A stretch of DNA of 64,000 nucleotides from assembly GCF_000334215.1 (NCBI RefSeq), contig NZ_AMQY01000018.1, positions 1 to 64,000 on the forward strand, given 5' to 3'. This document shows, in pieces, positions 59,695 through 64,000 of the stretch (positions within the stretch are counted from its first letter, which is position 1; each line of letters starts with the position of its first letter). A program made the position numbers and the translations under genes. The notes beneath the pieces were generated by a model. The model made no database searches and was not told the DNA's origin. It saw only the letters and a program-made list of their open reading frames with translations. The stretch is from Vreelandella jeotgali Hwa. GTDB lineage: Bacteria > Pseudomonadota > Gammaproteobacteria > Pseudomonadales > Halomonadaceae.

Positions 59695-61094
59695 GGGGCA
59701 GCCTCCCCCGCCGGCTGGCCGGCCAGGGCGGTGACCTGCCGACAAAACGCCTCGCCCCGGGCGCGATAGTCCGCAAACTGATCAAGGCTGGCACAGGCCG
59801 GCGACAGCAGCACCGCATCGCCGCTCCGAGCGATGGCTGCGGCCGCTTCCGTGGCCTCGGCAAGATGCGTAAAACGCTGCACCGGCACGCGGTCGCCCAG
59901 CGTTTGCGCCATACGTTCGGCGTCTTCGCCAAACAGCATGACCACGCGCGCGTAGGTATCGAGGGGCGCTACCAGCGGGAGAAAATCGGCGCCCTTGCCG
60001 ACGCCGCCGGCGACCAGGACAATCCTGCCCTCAAGCGTCGGGCCGAGCCCGTTGACAGCGGCGAGGGTGGCACCCACGTTGGTGCCCTTGGAGTCGTTGA
60101 CCCACAGCACGCCGTCGCTGTGCGCCACGGTTTCGCTGCGGTGGGCCAGCCCGGTAAAACGCCGCAGCACGGTACACATGGCAGCGGCATCCAGCCCCAG
60201 AACCTGCCCCATGGCCAGCGCCGCCAGGGCATTCTGCTGATGGTGGCGACCGGCCATCTGCAGCTCGTCGGCAGCCAGCCAGGGGGTCGCCCCCTGCATC
60301 AGCCAGGTGCGACCGTCATGCTCGGCCAGCCCCCAGTCGGCGCCGGCCGGCGGCCGGGTGGTAAACGACACCACCCGCGAAGCCGGCACGGCAGTGTCCG
60401 CTGTCGGCCAGGTGGCCGGGTCGTCGGCGTTGACGACCGCCCGACGTGCCCCCTGAAAAATGCGCTGTTTGGCCGCCAGGTAGCCGTCCATATCGCCGTG
60501 GCGGTCCAGGTGATCTTCGCTGAAATTGACAAAGGCCGCGCACTCGGCGCCCAGCGCCGGCGTGGTTTCCAGCTGAAAGCTCGACAGCTCCAGCACGTAG
60601 AGGTCGGCATCGGGTACGGTTTCCAGCAGATCAAGCGCGGGGGTGCCGAGGTTGCCGCCTACCGCGACCCTGACGCCGGCTTCCGCCGCCATCTCGCCCA
60701 GCAGCGTGGTGATCGTGGACTTGGCATTGGAACCGGTGATCGCCGCTACCGGCGCGCGGACCGCCCGGCAGAAAAGCGCTGTTTCACCGACCAGGCGCGG
60801 ACCGCCGGTTTGGCCGCTGTGCGGCCCGGCGAGCGCTTCAAGCCCCGGTGTATCGGGATCCACGCCGGGGCTGAGCACCACCTCTGCCGCCGCGCTCATG
60901 TCCAGCCGCGCAAGCGCGCCCGTGTGAACCGCGACGCCGGGGTGCGCCCGGCGAAAGGCGTCCAGCCCCGGCGGCGCATCACGGGTATCCGCCATCGTGA
61001 ACGCCACCCCCTCGCGCGCCAGGTGGCGGGCAATGGCACAGCCGGAAATCCCCAGCCCGACCACCAGGGTATGGCCGTTCGCGACACGCATCAT
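59691..61094 (-). CDS. murD: UDP-N-acetylmuramoylalanine--D-glutamate ligase
   Basis: Adds D-Glu to UDP-MurNAc-L-Ala. The 467-aa protein has the N-terminal UDP-binding loop VVGLGISGCAIARHL, the ATP loop AITGSNAKSTITTLLGEM near residue 120, LELSSFQLE, NFSEDHLDRHG, GRHHQQNALAALAM and VNDSKGTNVGATLAAV. The P-loop reads SNAKST where most MurD enzymes have TNGKST; this Gly-to-Ala change with retained Lys is seen in some gammaproteobacteria. GGGAG lies 6 nt before the ATG at 61094. Confidence 0.96.
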   Translation of the reverse strand: MMRVANGHTLVVGLGISGCAIARHLAREGVAFTMADTRDAPPGLDAFRRAHPGVAVHTGALARLDMSAAAEVVLSPGVDPDTPGLEALAGPHSGQTGGPRLVGETALFCRAVRAPVAAITGSNAKSTITTLLGEMAAEAGVRVAVGGNLGTPALDLLETVPDADLYVLELSSFQLETTPALGAECAAFVNFSEDHLDRHGDMDGYLAAKQRIFQGARRAVVNADDPATWPTADTAVPASRVVSFTTRPPAGADWGLAEHDGRTWLMQGATPWLAADELQMAGRHHQQNALAALAMGQVLGLDAAAMCTVLRRFTGLAHRSETVAHSDGVLWVNDSKGTNVGATLAAVNGLGPTLEGRIVLVAGGVGKGADFLPLVAPLDTYARVVMLFGEDAERMAQTLGDRVPVQRFTHLAEATEAAAAIARSGDAVLLSPACASLDQFADYRARGEAFCRQVTALAGQPAGEAAP

Positions 61095-61106
61095 CACAGG
61101 CTCCCG

Positions 61107-62189
61107 TTAACGGACTTTCAGCGTGGCCAGCCCCAACAGCACCAGCACCACGGTAATGATCCAGAAGCGCACGATGACCCGAGGCTCCGGCCAGCCTTTC
61201 AGCTCGAAATGGTGGTGCAGCGGCGCCATGCGGAAGACGCGCCGGCCGGTCAGCTTATAGGAGCCCACCTGAAGAATGACCGATAGCGTTTCGGCGACAA
61301 AGATGCCGCCCATGATGAACAGCACGATCTCCTGGCGCACGATAACGGCGACGATGCCCAGCGCCGCCCCCAGCGCCAGCGAGCCCACATCCCCCATGAA
61401 CACCTGGGCGGGGTAGGTGTTGAACCACAGAAACCCCAGCCCGGCCCCGGCAATAGTGGCGCAGAATACCGCCAGCTCGCCGGTGCCCGCAATCAGCGGA
61501 ATATGCAGATACTCGGCAAAGACCACATTGCCGCTGGCGTAGGCAAATACCGCCAGCCCCATGGCCACCAGCACGGTGGGCATGATGGCCAGACCGTCCA
61601 GCCCGTCGGTCAGATTGACGGCGTTGGAGCTGCCCACGATAACCAGATAGCTGAGCACGATGAAAAACACCCCCAGCGGCAGCATCACGCCCTTGACCAT
61701 GGGAATCAGCAGGCTGGTTTCCACCGGCCCGGCGGCCGTGGCATACAGCAGGCCCGCTGCCCCCAGGCCGATGGCCGACTGCCAGAAGTATTTCCATTTG
61801 GCCGGCAGTCCGCGCGGGTTCTTTTCCACGACCTTGCGATAGTCGTCTATCCAGCCAATGGCGCCGAAGCCCAGCGTGACAGCCAACACCACCCAGACGT
61901 AGTGATTGGTCAAATCTCCCCAGACCAGGGTACTGATGGCCACGGCCATCAGCACCATCACGCCCCCCATGGTGGGCGTACCCGCCTTGGACAGGTGCGA
62001 CTGCGGACCGTCATCGCGTACGGCCTGGCCGATCTGGCCTTCCACCAGCCGGCGAATGACCCAGGGCCCCAGCCACAAACACAGCAGCAGCGCCGTCAGC
62101 GCCGCCAGAATCACACGCAGGGTCAAATAGTTGAATACCTGGAAGGCGCTTTGATACTGCGCCAGAAGGTTTGCCAGATGAAGTAACAT
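61107..62189 (-). CDS. mraY: Phospho-N-acetylmuramoyl-pentapeptide transferase MraY
   Basis: Integral membrane enzyme making lipid I from UDP-MurNAc-pentapeptide and undecaprenyl phosphate. The 360-aa protein has ten helices and the family motifs KAGTPTMGG near residue 69, GWIDDYRKV with the Asp pair near 115, [14 protein letters not shown] near 190, and [14 protein letters not shown] near 265, ending with [13 protein letters not shown], the conserved HHH loop near 325. It follows murF by 14 bp. Confidence 0.98.
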   Translation of the reverse strand: MLLHLANLLAQYQSAFQVFNYLTLRVILAALTALLLCLWLGPWVIRRLVEGQIGQAVRDDGPQSHLSKAGTPTMGGVMVLMAVAISTLVWGDLTNHYVWVVLAVTLGFGAIGWIDDYRKVVEKNPRGLPAKWKYFWQSAIGLGAAGLLYATAAGPVETSLLIPMVKGVMLPLGVFFIVLSYLVIVGSSNAVNLTDGLDGLAIMPTVLVAMGLAVFAYASGNVVFAEYLHIPLIAGTGELAVFCATIAGAGLGFLWFNTYPAQVFMGDVGSLALGAALGIVAVIVRQEIVLFIMGGIFVAETLSVILQVGSYKLTGRRVFRMAPLHHHFELKGWPEPRVIVRFWIITVVLVLLGLATLKVR

Positions 62190-62203
62190 GAACGGCGCTT
62201 ACC

Positions 62204-63562
62204 TTATGATTGATCCGTGCGCAGGGCGGCAACCAGACGCTCCATGCCCGCGCTTCGAGAGCCCTTGACCAGCAGGCTGGTGCCGTTGGGCAACGCGTCC
62301 TGCAAATGCGCTTCCAGCGCGGCGTAATCGTTGAAATGGAGACCGTCGCCAAACGCCGCGCTTGCGGGCCGGGTAGCCTCGCCCAGGGTATAGAGCGCGT
62401 CCAGCCCCAAGTCGGCGGCGTGTCGGCCGACATCGGCATGCAGCCGGTCGGACGCCTCGCCCAGTTCCCCCATCGCCCCCAGGACGCACCAGCGTGGCGC
62501 CGGGAAACGCGCCAGCGTATCCAGTGCCGCTTTCACCGCACCGGGGTTGGCGTTGTAGGAATCGTCCAGCAGGGTGCCATCGCGCACCCCGGGCAGTACG
62601 GCCAGGCGCCCGGCGAGCGACTCGGCGCAGCAGAGCCCGTCCACCACGTCGGAGGCGCTCATGCCCAGACTCAGCGCCGCCGCTGCGGCCGCCAGCGCAT
62701 TGCTGACGTTATGCTCTCCGGCCAGCCCGAGACGGACCTGCCCCGCCGCTTCGCCGTTGACCGTCAGCGTGAAAGCATAACGCCCCCGGGCATCGCAGGA
62801 AAGCGCCCGAGCGCCTACATCGGCCTCGGGGTGGAGGCCGAAGCTCATGACCCTGCGCGGCTCAGCGCACGCGGCCCAGAAGGCAAAATATACGTCGTCA
62901 CGGTTGAGAACCGCCACGCCGTCGGCGGGTAAGCCCTGAAGGATTTCACTCTTGGCCTGGGCGATATGGCCCAAGCCGCCAAACTCACCGACGTGGGCAC
63001 CCGTCACATTGGTAATCACCGCCACACGCGGCACGGCGAGCCGCGTCGTCCAGGCAATTTCACCACAATGGCTGGCACCCAGCTCGACCACCGCCGCCCG
63101 GTGACGGCTTTCCAGCGCCAGCAGCGTCAGCGGCGCGCCGATGGCATTGTTGAGGTTGCCCCGGGTGGCATGGACCGGCCCGAGCGGCGCCAGCAGCGCC
63201 GCAACCAGCTCCTTGACCGTCGTTTTACCGCTGTTGCCGGTGACGCCCACCAGCGGTGCGGTAAAGTGATGCCGCCAGTGCCGCGCCAACAGCCCCAGCG
63301 CCAGCCGGGTATCCGAGCAGGTCAGCGTGGGCAGCGTCCCGGCGCAGGGGCGCTCTACCAGAACGGCTGCCGCTCCCCGGCGCTGCGCCTCAACCACGAA
63401 GTCGTGGCCGTCAAAACGCTCACCGACAAGCGCCACAAACAGGCACCCCGGTACGATGGAGCGAGTATCGGTCACGACGCCGGCAAGCGCTGGCCCTGCC
63501 CCGGCACCCTCGTGCCGAGCGCCGGTAGCGGCAGCCACGCTGTCCAGCGTCATGGGCGTCAT
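62204..63562 (-). CDS. murF: UDP-MurNAc-tripeptide--D-Ala-D-Ala ligase MurF
   Basis: Completes the pentapeptide precursor. The 452-aa protein has an N-terminal substrate domain (VVTDTRSIVPGCLFVALVG near 28), the ATP loop VTGNSGKTTVKELVAALL near 108, TRGNLNNAIGAPLTLL, VVELGASHCGEIAWT, ITNVTGAHVGEFG, and GEHNVSNALAAAAAAL, then LDDSYNANPGAVKAAL. ATG overlaps the murE stop. The product of ddlB is its second substrate. Confidence 0.96.
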   Translation of the reverse strand: MTPMTLDSVAAATGARHEGAGAGPALAGVVTDTRSIVPGCLFVALVGERFDGHDFVVEAQRRGAAAVLVERPCAGTLPTLTCSDTRLALGLLARHWRHHFTAPLVGVTGNSGKTTVKELVAALLAPLGPVHATRGNLNNAIGAPLTLLALESRHRAAVVELGASHCGEIAWTTRLAVPRVAVITNVTGAHVGEFGGLGHIAQAKSEILQGLPADGVAVLNRDDVYFAFWAACAEPRRVMSFGLHPEADVGARALSCDARGRYAFTLTVNGEAAGQVRLGLAGEHNVSNALAAAAAALSLGMSASDVVDGLCCAESLAGRLAVLPGVRDGTLLDDSYNANPGAVKAALDTLARFPAPRWCVLGAMGELGEASDRLHADVGRHAADLGLDALYTLGEATRPASAAFGDGLHFNDYAALEAHLQDALPNGTSLLVKGSRSAGMERLVAALRTDQS

Positions 63563-64000
63563 GTGGCACTCCGCGCGAGCATGGCCTGGCGAACTTCATC
63601 GCTGTCGCGGTAGGGATGGCGCACATCGTTGATTTCCTGATAGGCCTCATGTCCCTTGCCGGCAACCAGAATCACATCCTCGGCGCCGGCGCGAGCAATG
63701 ACCTCGGCAATGGCTCGACGACGATCGCCGATTTCTTCCACATCGGCCGAGTCTTCAAACCCGGCCAGGATGTCCTGCCGTATGCTGTCCGGCGCTTCCG
63801 TACGCGGATTGTCATCGGTCACCACGCAGCGGTCGGCCTGCGCCTGGGCGGCGCTGGCCATTCCCGTCCGTTTGCCGCTATCACGGTCGCCGCCGCAACC
63901 AAAGACACACCACAGCCGGCCGGCGCTGCCCAGGTGGGCACGCAATGCCAGCAGCGCATTTTCCAGTGCGTTGGGCGTGTGCGCGTAGTCCACGACAACG
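63559..64000 (-). CDS. murE: MurE tripeptide ligase, N-terminus beyond the window
   Basis: C-terminal part (about 147 residues) of UDP-MurNAc-L-Ala-D-Glu ligase. It starts within VVVDYAHTPNALENALLAL, and contains VFGCGGDRDSGKR, VVTDDNPRTEAPDSI and VAGKGHEAYQEI. The DNPR motif is the mark of enzymes that add meso-diaminopimelate, so the peptidoglycan should be of the mDAP type. The gene enters from the right edge and overlaps murF by 4 bp. Confidence 0.95.
   Translation of the reverse strand, partial: VVVDYAHTPNALENALLALRAHLGSAGRLWCVFGCGGDRDSGKRTGMASAAQAQADRCVVTDDNPRTEAPDSIRQDILAGFEDSADVEEIGDRRRAIAEVIARAGAEDVILVAGKGHEAYQEINDVRHPYRDSDEVRQAMLARSAT

Noticed and set aside
59691..61094. Broken murD P-loop (SNAKST)
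   Set aside because: Lys and Ser/Thr are retained and the rest of the enzyme is intact, so it is a natural variant rather than a defect.

Overview
The window reads as a core chromosomal segment of a GC-rich gammaproteobacterium. Its gene order and protein sequences point to Halomonadaceae (a Halomonas-type organism); this is inference from gene order and sequence character, since no search was run. Three pieces of synteny support an oceanospirillal/pseudomonad relative: murE-murF-mraY-murD-ftsW-murG-murC-ddlB-ftsQ-ftsA-ftsZ-lpxC-dciA-secA-argJ-Nudix, the lol/DUF2062/comEC/lpxK/kdsB/PTP/murB/rne block, and the tmk-holB-pilZ-tatD block. I saw no rRNA, tRNA, IS element, prophage or CRISPR array. 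Nearly all genes lie on the minus strand; the plus-strand exceptions are the ETF-ubiquinone oxidoreductase, rne, a DUF2062 gene and dciA.

Layout. 1-3.9 kb: a leftward, Fur-box-preceded energy transducer operon (DUF3450 protein, long ExbB/TtpC-like protein, short ExbB, ExbD, TonB cut by the window edge). 3.9-8.7 kb: class Ib ribonucleotide reductase nrdHIEF with two NrdR-type boxes, then a manganese-type superoxide dismutase. 9-12.8 kb: electron transfer flavoprotein etfBA, divergent from ETF-ubiquinone oxidoreductase, with a PsrA-like site in between. 12.9-18 kb: sulfurtransferase, UvrD-like helicase, DUF1285, TatD and PilZ. 18-25.8 kb: holB, tmk, mltG and a fatty-acid/phospholipid cluster (fabF, acpP, fabG, fabD, plsX) joined to rpmF-yceD. 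26.5-33.3 kb: SppA-type protease, HAD phosphatase, rluC, and divergent rne with a long leader. 33.4-41 kb: a tightly overlapping envelope operon (msbA-lpxK-Trm112-kdsB-PTP-murB), with comEC just upstream on the same strand. 41-46 kb: DUF2062, lolD, one LolC/E-type permease, a Nudix/ThiE-like fusion, argJ. 46-64 kb: secA, dciA, lpxC and the division/cell-wall cluster back to a partial murE.

The genes fit together as envelope and growth machinery: peptidoglycan precursors (mur, ddl, mraY), divisome (ftsZAQW), lipid A and Kdo (lpxC, lpxK, kdsB, msbA), lipoprotein release (lol), fatty acids (fab, acp, plsX), secretion (secA), and replication and RNA turnover (dciA, holB, tmk, nrd, rne). The left end has an iron-sparing flavour: Fur-type site, TonB system, class Ib RNR and MnSOD.

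The least expected signals are non-coding or repetitive. Several spacers carry unrelated degenerate tandem repeats of about 11-17 bp (16647-16781, 23480-23540, 49860-49921, 53646-53725, 58320-58399), and similar minisatellites occur in frame inside the DUF3450 gene, rne and tonB. Other points are a nearly leaderless yceD promoter, a 400-bp gap between ftsQ and ftsA, and a small signal-peptide-like ORF directly upstream of secA that might be a secretion-monitor leader (speculative).
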